Assembly (NCBI GenBank): GCA_963736055.1 | Contig: CAVTNM010000008.1 | Location: 992,001 to 1,056,000 of the forward strand | DNA length: 64,000 nt | Reading direction: 5' to 3' | From: AC-32 sp963736055 | GTDB lineage: Bacteria; Actinomycetota; Thermoleophilia; Gaiellales; Gaiellaceae | Shown: positions 26,980 to 36,379 of the stretch, in pieces | Numbering within the stretch: the stretch's first letter is position 1 | Layout: each line of letters starts with the position of its first letter | Program-made: the position numbers and the translations under genes | Notes under the pieces: generated by a model | The model's database searches: none | What the model saw: only the letters and a program-made list of their open reading frames with translations | Told to the model about the DNA's origin: nothing

Positions 26980-29900
26980 GTGAGCGTTCCAGCAATTCGC
27001 GAGGCTTCGACAGGCCTGCCCACGGGCACGGTGACCTTCCTGTTCACCGATATCGAAGGCTCTACCCGGCTGCTCAAGAGCCTGGGCCGCGACCGCTACG
27101 GCGAGCTGCTGTCCACTCACAACAAGCTGCTTCGCACGGCGTTCACCGAGGGTGGCGGGATCGAGATCGACACCAAAGGGGATTCGTTCTTCGTCGTCTT
27201 CGGCAGCGCCGGCGCGGGGGTCGCCGCCGCCGGGGCCGCTCAGGCCGCGCTGGCAGAGCACGACTGGCCCGAGGGCGCGGAGGTGAGTGTTCGCATGGGC
27301 CTCCACACCGGCGAGGCGAACGTCGGCAGCGACGGGTACGTGGGCTACGCGGTGCACCAGGCCGCACGCATCGGGGACGCGGGGCACGGCGGCCAGGTGC
27401 TCATCTCGAGCACGACCGCCGGCCTCGTCCGCCACGATCTGCCCAGCCAGCTCGAGCTGCGCGACCTGGGCGAGGTCGCACTTCCCGACATCGACCGCCC
27501 GGAGCGGCTCTACCAGCTCGTGGTCCCCGGCCTCCCGGAAGAGTTCCCGCCGCTCTCGGCGCGCGAGAAGGTCCGGCCACGTGCCCCTCGCAGGCGACCG
27601 GACGTCCAGGTCTCGCGGGTGCCGCTGCTCGAGCGAGAGGCCGAGCTCGCCGCAATGCACGCGGTCGTGGACGCGGCGCACACCGGAGACGGCCGGGTGA
27701 TCGCGATCGAAGGGCGTGCCGGGATGGGGAAGACCCGGCTCGTGGCCGAAGCGCGGGCCCTCGCGGACGACGTCGGGTTCGAGGTGCTGGTCGCGCGGAG
27801 CGCCGACCTGGAGCAGGAGTTCGCCTACGGCGTCGTGCGGCAGCTCTTCGAGCCGTACCTGGCCTCGCTCTCGCAAGACGAGCGCGACGAGGTGATGGCC
27901 GGCACCGCGGGCCTCGCCGACCGGCTCTTCGGCGACGAGGAGCTGACGGGGTCGGCCTCGGGCGACGTCTCGTTCGCCGTGCTGCACGGTCTCTACTGGC
28001 TCGCCGCGAACCTGGCCGCACGTCAGCCGACCGCGATCGTGATCGACGACCTGCACTGGACCGACGCTCCCACGCTGCGGTGGCTCACGTACCTGGGCCG
28101 GCGGCTCGAGGGCCTTCCGCTGCTCGTCGTCCTCGGGCTGCGACCGCCCGAACAGGCCGTCGAGGCAGACCTCTTGACCGAGCTGATCTCGGACCCGTCG
28201 GCGCTCGTGATCAGGCCGACCGCCCTCGGGGTGACGTCGGTCGCCTCACTGGCCCTCGAGGAGTTCGGGGTCGAGCCGGAGGAGCCGTTCGTCGTCGCCT
28301 GCCACTCGGCCACCGGCGGCAACCCGCTCTTCCTGCGCGCGATCCTCGACGCACTCCACGGTGAGGGCTTCTCGCCGACGGCCGAGAACGCGCACCGGGT
28401 GCGCCAGATCGGGCCCGAGTCGGTCACGCGCGCCGTGACGCTGCGGCTTTCGCGGCTTCCTACGGAGGCGAGGCGGCTGGCCGCGGCGGTCGCCGTCCTC
28501 GGCGGCGACGCCGAGATCGGTGACGCCGCCGCGCTCGCGGAGCTCGACGACCGGCACCTCGCCTCGCTTGCTGCGACCGCTCTAGCCCGCACCGACCTGA
28601 TGCGCGTGTCGAGCCTGAACATCGAGTTCGTCCACCCTGTCGTTCGCGCCGCCGTGTACGAGTCGATCGACCCGGGGCAGCGACTGACGGCGCATCGGCG
28701 CGCCGCTCAGCTCCTCGACGAAGGCGGCGCCGAGCCGGAGCACGTTGCCGCTCACCTCGACCTGGTGCACCCGGCGGTCGACCCCTTCGTGGTCGAGACG
28801 CTTCGCGTCGCGGCCGACCGGGCGCTCGTTCGCGGCGCCCCGGAGGCGGCGGTCCGTTATCTGCGGCGCGCGCTGGCCGAGCCGCCGCTCGAGGAAGTGC
28901 GCGTGGACACGCTGCTGGAGCTCGGCCTCGCCGAGCAGCGCGTCGATATCGCCAGCGCGTCCGAGCATCTGGCCGAGGCGCTCGAGGCGATCGAAGAGCC
29001 GTTGCGGCGCGCGCGAGTCGCTCTCGAGCTCGGCCGCTCGCTCTTCCGCCTCAACCGCGGCCCCGAGGCCGTGTGGGTGTTCGAGGACGCGATCACGCGG
29101 CTGAGCGACTCGGAGCCGGAGCTCCGGGAGATGCTCGAGGCCGAGCTGATCAACTCCGCGGGCTTCGACACCGCCGTGATCGACGTCTCGCGCGAGCGGA
29201 TCCTCCGCATCGACGAGGAGGCCCTCGTCGGGGAGGTCGGGAGCGCCGTGATGAGGGCGACCCTGCGCTACTTCGACGCTCGGTCCGGCACCAACCGCGA
29301 TGCCGTCTGGGGGCTCGCGGAGCCGAGGGTGATCGCCGCCCTGGTCGACAGCATGCCGTCCGTGGCCATCTCCTGTGCCGCGGCCGCCCTCATGTACGCG
29401 GAGGATCCGGTGGCCGTCGATCGCTTCTTCGACGCGGTCATGAAGGCGGCGAAGGAACGCGGCGAGCTCGTCACGCTCTCGAACATGCTCTGCTTCCGCG
29501 GGCTCACGCTCGCCCAGCGCGGCGACCTCGATTCGGCGATGTGCGACCTGCGCGAGTCCGACGAGCTGGTCCCGTATCTGCCGACCCAGCAAGGCGCGAT
29601 CTACTTCCACTCCTACCTGGCCGACGTCCTCACGAACCGCGGCGAGCTCGACGAGGCCGAGCGCACCCTGGCCAAGCTCGGCCTGCCGGAGGAGGTGGCC
29701 GAGAGCGGGCACCTGATCTTCTTCCTCGGCGCGCGCGGCTGGCTGCGGCTCGCAAGCGGCAACGCTGCCGGCGCACGCGACGACTTCGAGCGCCTGGGCC
29801 GGTGCATGGAGGCCTTCGGGCTGCGCAACCCGGCTTTGGTGGCCTGGCGCACGCATCTCGCGCTGGCGCTCATCGCTCTCGACCGCCGCGACGAGGCACT

Positions 29901-30432
29901 CGAGCTGGCGCGGGAGGAAGTCGAGCTGGCCCGCGATTGGGGCGCGCCCAGGCCGATCGGCGTCGCGCTCCGGGCCCTCGGCCTCGCGCAGGGCGGCGAG
30001 GAGGGCATCGCGACCCTGCGCGAGTCGCTCGAGGTGCTCGGCCGCTCGTCCGCGAAGCTCGAGCGTGCACGCACGCTGGTCGAGCTCGGGGCGGCGCTTC
30101 GCCGTGCGAACAAGCGAGCCGAGGCGCGCGAGCTGTTGAAGGAGGGCCTCGACCAGGCCGTCCGCTCCGGCTCGCAGCCTCTCGTCGACCAGGCCGAGGC
30201 GGAGCTGGCCGCCACCGGCGCGCGACCTCGCCGGCTCCTGCTCTCCGGGGTCGAGTCTCTGACAGCGAGCGAGCGCCGGGTCGCCGACTTCGCCGCGAAG
30301 GGCCTTTCGAACAAGGACATCGCGCAGACGCTCTTCGTCACGACGAAGACCGTCGAGGTGCACCTCAGCAACGTCTACCGCAAGCTCGGGATCGGCTCGA
30401 GGAACGAGCTCCCGCAGGCTCTGGGAACCTAG
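26980..30432 (+). CDS. Cyclase-homology / AAA ATPase / LuxR-type large transcription regulator
   Basis: 1150 residues from GTG. Residues about 15-185 form a class III cyclase homology domain (VTFLFTDIEGSTRLL and DTKGDSFFVVFG hold the metal Asp residues). The usual catalytic Asn is His in GYAVHQAARIG, so nucleotide cyclase activity is doubtful. A STAND/AAA ATPase follows with Walker A EGRAGMGKTRLV and Walker B AIVIDDLHWTD. A long TPR-like helical part leads to a C-terminal LuxR helix-turn-helix (LTASERRVADFAAKGLSNKD, TVEVHLSNVYRKLG). MalT/LAL-type inducer sensing is likely. UspA and UbiB-like genes overlap its end, forming one operon. Confidence 0.93.
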   Translation: MSVPAIREASTGLPTGTVTFLFTDIEGSTRLLKSLGRDRYGELLSTHNKLLRTAFTEGGGIEIDTKGDSFFVVFGSAGAGVAAAGAAQAALAEHDWPEGAEVSVRMGLHTGEANVGSDGYVGYAVHQAARIGDAGHGGQVLISSTTAGLVRHDLPSQLELRDLGEVALPDIDRPERLYQLVVPGLPEEFPPLSAREKVRPRAPRRRPDVQVSRVPLLEREAELAAMHAVVDAAHTGDGRVIAIEGRAGMGKTRLVAEARALADDVGFEVLVARSADLEQEFAYGVVRQLFEPYLASLSQDERDEVMAGTAGLADRLFGDEELTGSASGDVSFAVLHGLYWLAANLAARQPTAIVIDDLHWTDAPTLRWLTYLGRRLEGLPLLVVLGLRPPEQAVEADLLTELISDPSALVIRPTALGVTSVASLALEEFGVEPEEPFVVACHSATGGNPLFLRAILDALHGEGFSPTAENAHRVRQIGPESVTRAVTLRLSRLPTEARRLAAAVAVLGGDAEIGDAAALAELDDRHLASLAATALARTDLMRVSSLNIEFVHPVVRAAVYESIDPGQRLTAHRRAAQLLDEGGAEPEHVAAHLDLVHPAVDPFVVETLRVAADRALVRGAPEAAVRYLRRALAEPPLEEVRVDTLLELGLAEQRVDIASASEHLAEALEAIEEPLRRARVALELGRSLFRLNRGPEAVWVFEDAITRLSDSEPELREMLEAELINSAGFDTAVIDVSRERILRIDEEALVGEVGSAVMRATLRYFDARSGTNRDAVWGLAEPRVIAALVDSMPSVAISCAAAALMYAEDPVAVDRFFDAVMKAAKERGELVTLSNMLCFRGLTLAQRGDLDSAMCDLRESDELVPYLPTQQGAIYFHSYLADVLTNRGELDEAERTLAKLGLPEEVAESGHLIFFLGARGWLRLASGNAAGARDDFERLGRCMEAFGLRNPALVAWRTHLALALIALDRRDEALELAREEVELARDWGAPRPIGVALRALGLAQGGEEGIATLRESLEVLGRSSAKLERARTLVELGAALRRANKRAEARELLKEGLDQAVRSGSQPLVDQAEAELAATGARPRRLLLSGVESLTASERRVADFAAKGLSNKDIAQTLFVTTKTVEVHLSNVYRKLGIGSRNELPQALGT

Positions 30433-30860
30433 TGCGCCTGCGCCGCAAGAACGACGACGGGCTCTCGGTGCGGCGCGTCCTGGTGGCGACCGACCGGTCC
30501 GAGACCGCCGAGCGCGCGGTGCGGTTCGCAACCGACATGGCAGCGCGCTACGAGGCTGAGCTGTTCGTGCTGCGCGTCCTGCTCTCCGACGACGGGACGC
30601 GCGCCGAGGCTGCGCGTGAGCTCTCCGAGTACGCGGCCGAGCTGGCCGGCGAGCGGGGACGATCCTCGGTGGTCATCGGCGAGGACCCGGCCGAGGCGAT
30701 CGTCGAGGCGGCCCGCCGGGAGCAGGCGGACGTGCTCGTGGTCGGCAGCGTCGGCATGAGCGGCCGCCGGGAGTTCCTGCTTCGCAACGTCCCGAACCGG
30801 GTCTCCCACAACGCTCCTTGCACTGTCGTGATCGTGCAGACGCAGCGAGAGTCGACGTGA
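30432..30860 (+). CDS. Universal stress protein (UspA family)
   Basis: 142 residues from GTG at 30432, which overlaps the regulator stop by one base. VRRVLVATDRSETAERAVRF at the start and a C-terminal ATP-binding type loop (VVGSVGMSGRREFLL, then VSHNAPCTVVIVQ) are typical. Single UspA domain. Co-translation with the LuxR-type regulator and UbiB-like kinase suggests a stress-linked operon. Confidence 0.9.
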   Translation: MRLRRKNDDGLSVRRVLVATDRSETAERAVRFATDMAARYEAELFVLRVLLSDDGTRAEAARELSEYAAELAGERGRSSVVIGEDPAEAIVEAARREQADVLVVGSVGMSGRREFLLRNVPNRVSHNAPCTVVIVQTQREST

Positions 30861-32440
30861 GCGCGGCTGCCGACGAGCGCCTGCTCGGGCGGGCCGCGCG
30901 GATCGCGAAGGTTCTCGGCAAGTACGGGTTCAACGAGGCCCGTCGCGACTCCGACCCGCCGGAGGCCCGCGCGCGGCGGCTGCGACAGGCCCTCGAGGAG
31001 CTGGGCCCGACCTTCGCCAAGCTCGGCCAGATCCTCTCGACGCGCCCGGACCTGATCCCGCCCGAGGCGGTGGCCGAGCTCGCGGCGCTCCAGGACCAGG
31101 TCACGCCGCTCGACGAGCACGAGGTCGTGATCGTGATGGAGCAGGAGCTGGGCGTGCCGTGGGAGGACGTCTTCGCGTCGATCGAGGCGGAGCCGCTCGC
31201 CGCCGGAACGATCGGCCAGGTCCACCGGGCCGTGCTCGACAACGGCGAGCGTGTGGTCGTCAAGGTGCAGCGGCCGACCGCGGAGAACGACATCATGCGC
31301 GACCTCAGCCTGCTCGAGCTCTTCGCCCAGAAGACCGCGAATCGCCAGGCGCTGCGCCAGATCGTGGACCTGCCTGCAGCGATCGAGCACCTCTCGGAGT
31401 CGCTGCGCCGCGAGCTCGACTTCGAGCTCGAGGCCTCGAACGTCGAGCGCCTGCGCGCTGCGCTGGGCGCCTTCCCGCGGCTCGGCGCGCCGCGCGTCTA
31501 CGAGGAGCTCTCGACCAGCCGCCTGCTCGTGCTCGAGGAGATCCCCGGCGTGGCGGTCCGCGACATCCCCGACGGGCCCGAGCGCACAGAGTCGGCCCGG
31601 CAGCTGCTCGAGTGCTACTACCGCCAGATCCTCGTCGAGGGGTTCTTCCACGCCGACCCCCACCCCGGGAACATGCTCTGGTGGAACGAGCGGATCTACT
31701 TCCTCGACTTCGGCATGGTCGGCGAGCTCTCGCCCGAGATGCGCGGCCAATTGCTGCTCCTGCTGCTCGCGTTCTGGCAGGAGGACGTGCCATTCATGAC
31801 CGAGGTCGTGCTGATCATGGCCGGCCCCGAGGGCGAGGACGCCGACGCGACCGGGCTCGAGGCCGACCTGACGCAGCTGCTGCGCCGCTACCGCCACGCC
31901 TCGCTGGGCGAAATCTCCCTCGGTCCGCTGCTCCAGGAGGTCGCGCACACCTCGACCCAGCACGGCGTGCGGCTGCCGGCCTCGCTGGTGCTGACCGGCA
32001 AGGCGCTCGCGCAGATGCAGCTGGCCGCAACCGAGCTCGACCCGGAGCTCGACCCGTTCTCGGTCGTCGGGCGCTTCCTGATGAAGAATCTCGTCGCCCG
32101 CGCCCAGGCAGGCGCCGACCCAAAGCGGCTCTTCTACGACGTGCAGAAGCTGAAGGTGCGCGGAGAGCGGCTGGTCGAGTCGTTCGAGCGGATCTCGGGC
32201 GCACGGCCCGGTCAGCGCCTTCAGGTCGACGTGCGCGGGATCAGGCCGCTGGAGCACACGGTGACGGTCGCGGCTCGACGACTGGCGCTCGCGATCACCG
32301 CCGGCTCCGCCCTCGTTGCCACCGGGACGACCGCCGCAGCGCAAAACGTCGAGCGCTGGGTGCCGTCGAGCCTCGGGGCGCTCGCCGGAGGTCTGACGCT
32401 GCTCCTGCTCCTCGACCTGTTCCGGGGCCGGAAGGGCTAG
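30857..32440 (+). CDS. ABC1/UbiB-family atypical kinase
   Basis: 527 residues from GTG at 30857 (GTGA overlap). All family motifs are present: the KxGQ-type TFAKLGQILSTRPDLIP, an Ala/Gly loop PLAAGTIGQVHRA, invariant Lys in VVVKVQRP, ExD in RRELDFELEASN, catalytic FFHADPHPGNML and metal-binding FLDFGMVG. Two hydrophobic helices at the C-terminus anchor it in the membrane. Family members support quinone biosynthesis or lipid handling; no other ubi/men gene is nearby. Confidence 0.93.
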   Translation: MSAAADERLLGRAARIAKVLGKYGFNEARRDSDPPEARARRLRQALEELGPTFAKLGQILSTRPDLIPPEAVAELAALQDQVTPLDEHEVVIVMEQELGVPWEDVFASIEAEPLAAGTIGQVHRAVLDNGERVVVKVQRPTAENDIMRDLSLLELFAQKTANRQALRQIVDLPAAIEHLSESLRRELDFELEASNVERLRAALGAFPRLGAPRVYEELSTSRLLVLEEIPGVAVRDIPDGPERTESARQLLECYYRQILVEGFFHADPHPGNMLWWNERIYFLDFGMVGELSPEMRGQLLLLLLAFWQEDVPFMTEVVLIMAGPEGEDADATGLEADLTQLLRRYRHASLGEISLGPLLQEVAHTSTQHGVRLPASLVLTGKALAQMQLAATELDPELDPFSVVGRFLMKNLVARAQAGADPKRLFYDVQKLKVRGERLVESFERISGARPGQRLQVDVRGIRPLEHTVTVAARRLALAITAGSALVATGTTAAAQNVERWVPSSLGALAGGLTLLLLLDLFRGRKG

Positions 32441-32538
32441 CGCCGCTTCGCCATCGCCTTGACGATCCGGCGCTCCACCAGGAACGCGACCGCGCTCATC
32501 AGCACCCCCAGGATCGCCCGCTCGAACCGTCTCCGCAT
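32437..32538 (-). CDS. 33-residue basic membrane-associated peptide
   Basis: ATG at 32538 to TAG at 32437, sharing CTAG with the UbiB-like stop. The sequence MRRRFERAILGVLMSAVAFL followed by VERRIVKAMAKRR has a hydrophobic centre with basic ends. AGGG lies about eight bases upstream. It closes the operon of DUF6510, FNR and molybdopterin oxidoreductase. Coding nature is plausible but unproven. Confidence 0.45.
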   Translation of the reverse strand: MRRRFERAILGVLMSAVAFLVERRIVKAMAKRR

Positions 32539-32548
32539 GCTGGCGACC

Positions 32549-32812
32549 CTAGCCGAGCTCGAGGCCGCTGGTCCCGCCGAGGTCGATCCACGTGCGGGTC
32601 GGGCTCCGGACGATCCTGATCATCACGTTCTCGCAGTGACGGCAGCGGACGACGACGCCCGGGGCATGCAGATAGACGTCGAGGCGCGCCATCTCCTCGC
32701 GCGCGCCGCAACCGCCGCACACGCAGGGCGCGGCGGTCAGGTCGGCGCCGAGGAGCTCGTACAGGAGCCCGCCGATCGCGTTTCCGTCGAGGAGCAGGTC
32801 GCGGGTCTCCAT
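32549..32812 (-). CDS. DUF6510-type zinc-ribbon protein
   Basis: 87 residues from ATG, whose A overlaps the FNR stop (TGATG). Two Cys pairs, CVCGGCG and CRHCENV, form a probable zinc ribbon around a short beta domain (ARLDVYLHAPGVVVRC). It follows an FAD/NAD oxidoreductase and a molybdopterin oxidoreductase; I know this trio as a recurring arrangement, with the small protein of unknown role. Confidence 0.8.
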   Translation of the reverse strand: METRDLLLDGNAIGGLLYELLGADLTAAPCVCGGCGAREEMARLDVYLHAPGVVVRCRHCENVMIRIVRSPTRTWIDLGGTSGLELG

Positions 32813-33553
32813 CAGCCCGTCGCTCCGAAACGCTCGGTCCGAATCCAGCGCGGGTCGTAGCCGAGGCGCACGAGCCCGTCGGCTGCAGCGTCGACGAACC
32901 GGGTCGAGCCGCAGACGAAGACCTTCGGCTCGTCCTCCACGGGCCAGGCGACGTCACGGAGGAGCTCGTCGTCGATTCGCCGGCCGTAGCCGGTCCAGCC
33001 GGGCGGCTGCTCGCGGGTGAGCGTGTGCACCACCTCGAAGCCGTTTCCGGCACGCGCCTCGAGCTCGTCCCGGTAGATCACGTCCTCCAGTGTGCGCGAG
33101 GAGAAGAGCAGCCGCATCGGCGTGCTGCCTCCCTCGACGCGCGCGGTTGCGCGCCATCGACATCAGCGGCACGACACCCGAACCTCCCGCGACCAGCAGC
33201 ACCGGCGAGGAGTCTCCCGGCTCCCAGACGAAGTAGCCGCCGATCGGGCCGCGCACCTCGAACGAGTCGCCTCCCCGGGCTTCGTCCACGAGGTACGGCG
33301 AGACCTCGCCGTCGTCGAGCCGCTCGACGGTCAGGGCGAGCGGCTCACCGGGCGCGGAGGCGATCGAGTAGCTCCGCTCGGCCTGGTAGCCGTCCTCCGC
33401 GGTCAGGCGCACGTCGAGGTGCTGGCCGGCGACGTGGCCCGGCCAGCCGGAGGCCTCGAGCTCGAGCGTCTTGACCCGCGGCGTCTCCCAGCTTCCTCCC
33501 GCCACCTCGGCGGTGAGCCAGGTCAGTCGCCCCAGTACCGCTGTTCTAGCCAC
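32812..33553 (-). CDS. Ferredoxin-NADP reductase-like FAD oxidoreductase, one frameshift
   Basis: About 245 residues from GTG at 33553, overlapping the upstream molybdopterin gene by 31 bases. FAD-binding motif ERSYSIAS with GDSFEVRGPIGGYFVW, then NAD-binding VLLVAGGSGVVPLMSM and KVFVCGSTRFVD. A one-base shift near 33145 (after ARNRARR) separates it from GGSTPMRLLFSSRTLEDVIY. No iron-sulfur domain. It probably passes electrons between NAD(P)H and the molybdopterin partner. Confidence 0.87.
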
Positions 33554-34119
33554 GGATCCCCCCGCAGGTGGTAGCCGTTGGTCTCCCAGAAGCCCGGCTC
33601 GTCGTTGTCTCGCAAGGTGAGCCCGCGGACCCACTTGGCGCTCTTCCAGAAGTAGAGGTGCGGCACGAGCAGCCTGGCGGGCCCGCCGTGTTCGGCCTCG
33701 AGCGGTTCGCCGCCGTAGCGGAATGCCACCCAGGCCTTGCCGTCGGTCACGTCCTCGAGCGGCAGGTTGGTCGTGTAGCCGCCGTCGCTGAAGGCGAGCA
33801 CGTACTCGGCGTCGTGCTCGACCTGGTCCAGGAGGGTGTCGACCGAGACGCCCTCCCAGACCGTGTCGAGCTTCGACCATTTGGTGACGCAGTGGATGTC
33901 CTTCGTGACCGTCTCGGTCGGGAGCCGGCGGAACTCGTCCCAGCTCCAGCTCACCGGCTCGGCGCCGCCCTCGATCGAGAATGTCCACTCTTCGAGCGGC
34001 GTGTGCGGCGTCGGCCCGGCGGAAAGCACGGGGAAGTCGTCTGTCAGGTACTGGCCGGGCGGGACGCGGTCGGGCGGGCCGTCTTGTCGCCGCCCTCTGA
34101 ACCCTCGCGAGATGATCAT
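33523..34119 (-). CDS. Sulfite oxidase-like molybdopterin oxidoreductase
   Basis: 198 residues from ATG at 34119. Mo-pterin domain of the SuoX/MsrP superfamily. The conserved Cys ligand is in DIHCVTKWSKLDTVWEG; EHGGPARLLVPHLYFWKSAK and FWETNGYHLRGDPW are characteristic. There is no TAT signal and no dimerisation domain, so it is a small cytoplasmic version. It follows the lactonase by four bases and precedes an FNR-like gene that probably supplies or takes electrons. Confidence 0.9.
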   Translation of the reverse strand: MIISRGFRGRRQDGPPDRVPPGQYLTDDFPVLSAGPTPHTPLEEWTFSIEGGAEPVSWSWDEFRRLPTETVTKDIHCVTKWSKLDTVWEGVSVDTLLDQVEHDAEYVLAFSDGGYTTNLPLEDVTDGKAWVAFRYGGEPLEAEHGGPARLLVPHLYFWKSAKWVRGLTLRDNDEPGFWETNGYHLRGDPWLEQRYWGD

Positions 34120-34123
34120 CCGC

Positions 34124-35140
34124 TCAACTCGCCGCGAGCCCGGCGACCGTAGCGGGGACACCTTCGAACTCGCCCACGGGCGCGAGGCTGCCGTCGTCGC
34201 CGACCGTCCAGCCGAACACCCGCTGCGCGTCCGCGTCGATCGCGTAGAGGTGACGGCCGTCTCGGCTGATCGCCTCGTCGCGGATGCCCTTCTCGCCGAG
34301 CCGGGTCGAAGCGGCGACCGGCTCGAGCAACTCGATGCTGCCGTCGCCGCCGATCGCGTAGCTCGAGATCGTCCCGTCGCCGAAGTTCGTCACGTAGGCA
34401 AAGCGCCCGTCGTTCGTGATGGCGGCCCAGCAGACCTCGCTCCGCGTGTCGCCGATCGAGGCGCTGACCGGTGCCAGCCGGCCGGGCTCGTCGATCGAGT
34501 AGGAGGATGCCGCGGCAGCGCCGACCTCGCCGCCGAAGGCCTCCGTCACGATCACGGCGCCCTCCGCGAAGCCGAAGCCGTAGGGCGTGGCGCCCGAGGA
34601 GGCGATCGTGGCCGGGCCGTCCGCCTTCCCGCGCTCGTCGATGGTGAACGTGCTGATGCTGTTCGTGCCCCGCTCGGTGACGACGATCGTCCGTCCGTCT
34701 GGGCTGAATGCGATCTGCGCCGGATCGGCGCCGTCCTCGAGTTTCCTCGACGAGCCGACCAACGGAGTTAGGGCGCCGCCCGCGAGCGAGAAGCCGCTGA
34801 TCCCGGGCTCGCCGTTGTTGAGGACGTAAGCGATCTCGCCGTGCGCCGCGATGCTGGTCGGCGTCCTCCCGCCGGAAGGTGCCGTTGCCACGAGCAGCAG
34901 CCCGTCGGGCTCGACTTCGAACAATGAGATCTCGTCGCTGCCGGTGTTCGTGACCAGCAGCAGCGTGCCGTCGTCGTTCAGCACCACCGAGCTCTGCGAC
35001 GGCAGATGCGGCTTGCCGGTCCCGCGCCCGCCGGTGTCAAAGGTGCCCAGCTGCTCGAGCCGGCCGTCGGCCGAGCGGTCGAACGCGACGATCTCGTTTC
35101 GCTTCGCGTCGTTCGTCTGTACGTAGATCCGTTCGGTCAT
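34124..35140 (-). CDS. Beta-propeller lactonase family protein
   Basis: 338 residues from ATG at 35140 with GGAACGAG upstream. Repeated propeller blades such as LNDDGTLLLVTNTGSDEISL, FSPDGRTIVVTERGTNSIST and TNDGRFAYVTNFGDGTISSY match the lactonase/YncE-like seven-bladed fold. There is no signal peptide, so cytoplasmic. First gene of the operon with molybdopterin oxidoreductase, FNR and DUF6510. Enzymatic activity is uncertain. Confidence 0.88.
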   Translation of the reverse strand: MTERIYVQTNDAKRNEIVAFDRSADGRLEQLGTFDTGGRGTGKPHLPSQSSVVLNDDGTLLLVTNTGSDEISLFEVEPDGLLLVATAPSGGRTPTSIAAHGEIAYVLNNGEPGISGFSLAGGALTPLVGSSRKLEDGADPAQIAFSPDGRTIVVTERGTNSISTFTIDERGKADGPATIASSGATPYGFGFAEGAVIVTEAFGGEVGAAAASSYSIDEPGRLAPVSASIGDTRSEVCWAAITNDGRFAYVTNFGDGTISSYAIGGDGSIELLEPVAASTRLGEKGIRDEAISRDGRHLYAIDADAQRVFGWTVGDDGSLAPVGEFEGVPATVAGLAAS

Positions 35141-35206
35141 CTCGTTCCTTTCGCGACCCCGTGATTGCCAACTACGTCACGGCTGGAGCCTCAGCGTTAC
35201 GCGGCG

Positions 35207-36328
35207 CTAGCGACGCGGGACGATGAAGGCCGCGCTCCCGATGCTCCGGTAGTTGGCGAACGAGCGCCTTCCGATGCCCTCCCAGACGTACCAGCGGTAC
35301 TTCGCATGTGTGAGGCGGTAGCGGTGGCCGGCCCAGCGCCAGGTGTCCGGGAGCACCAGCTCGGGCCGGTTCGGCCAGGCCGCCAGCACACGCTTTGCGC
35401 CCCGGAAGAGCTGTACGTGGTAGTAGGTGGCGCCGCGCGCAGCCGGCCAGCGGAGCACCGGGTTGGCCGCAGCCCGCGGGGTGTACGGCGTCTTGCGGAG
35501 CGTCAGGACCTTGGGGAGCGCGACCGCCGAGACCGCCTTCGAGGCATTCCCCGCCTGGTCGTAAGCCTGGAGCGAGTAGACGTACTCGAGGCCTCTCTGG
35601 ATCTTGGTGTCGGCGTAGCTCACGGCGGTTCCCTTGAACACGGTCGCCTGCGCCTTGTTTCCTCGTGCCGACCGGCGGACGAGCACCGTGTCCGACGGGC
35701 TCGTCGAGGCCCAGTGCAGGAGCTCGGAGCCGGCGCGGCTCGTTACCCCGACCTTGCTCAGGGCCGGAGCCGTCGCGTCGTAGTGCAGGCCGAAGGCGTT
35801 CGCTCCGGTGTTCCCGGCCTTGTCCCGGCAGACGCCGGCGACGGCCGCGTTCGCGCTGTCCGGGCCTTTGTAGGTCATCTGGGAGCACGACGCGATCCCC
35901 GAGCCTCCGTCGGTCCCGGCGAACGTCACGGCGACCGGGTGGTTGTACCAGCCGTTCGCGTCAGGGGCCCGCTGCGGCTTGGCGGTCGTGACGAGCGGGG
36001 CTGTCTTGTCGATCTTGATCGTGACCGAACGCGACGCGGGCACTCCGTTGATGTCGACGGCCGCGCACGACTGCACGCTCCCGGCTGTGTCGTTGAACAG
36101 CGTTGTCGACACGCAGCCGCTCGTGGCCATCCCGTCTGTCACCCAGACGATGCGCACGGTGGAGCGATACCAGCCGTTGTCCCCCTGGGTGGCGGTCAGC
36201 GTGTACGAGATGTCGGGTCCCGCGGCGGCGGCTGCGGAGACAACGACACCGGAGACCACGATTAGGGCGAGCGCAAGCGGGACTCGTGTCCCGATCCGCC
36301 GCAGCAACGGAGTCGGATTCCTACGCAT
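35207..36328 (-). CDS. Secreted Ig/Fn3-like protein
   Basis: 373 residues from ATG at 36328 with GGGAGGGG upstream. Signal peptide LALALIVVSGVVVSAAAAAG. Two Ig-like stretches with paired Cys (GWYRSTVRIVW with SGCVSTTLF; GWYNHPVAVTF with ASCSQMTYK) resemble bacterial cell-surface repeats. A fibronectin type III module follows (LHWASTSPSDTVLVRRS, YVYSLQAYDQAGNASKAVS), then a last W-rich module. No anchor is visible, so probably released or wall-associated. It is downstream of the regulator gene at 36380 on the same strand. Confidence 0.82.
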   Translation of the reverse strand: MRRNPTPLLRRIGTRVPLALALIVVSGVVVSAAAAAGPDISYTLTATQGDNGWYRSTVRIVWVTDGMATSGCVSTTLFNDTAGSVQSCAAVDINGVPASRSVTIKIDKTAPLVTTAKPQRAPDANGWYNHPVAVTFAGTDGGSGIASCSQMTYKGPDSANAAVAGVCRDKAGNTGANAFGLHYDATAPALSKVGVTSRAGSELLHWASTSPSDTVLVRRSARGNKAQATVFKGTAVSYADTKIQRGLEYVYSLQAYDQAGNASKAVSAVALPKVLTLRKTPYTPRAAANPVLRWPAARGATYYHVQLFRGAKRVLAAWPNRPELVLPDTWRWAGHRYRLTHAKYRWYVWEGIGRRSFANYRSIGSAAFIVPRR

Positions 36329-36379
36329 GGCCCCTCCCGAGTGCTCTCTTGAAAGCATAACTCGCTGCAAATCGGGTTG

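Noticed and set aside
26980..30432. The cyclase domain of the LuxR-type regulator as an active adenylate cyclase
   Set aside because: The catalytic Asn position is His (GYAVHQAARIG); metal Asp residues alone do not support activity.
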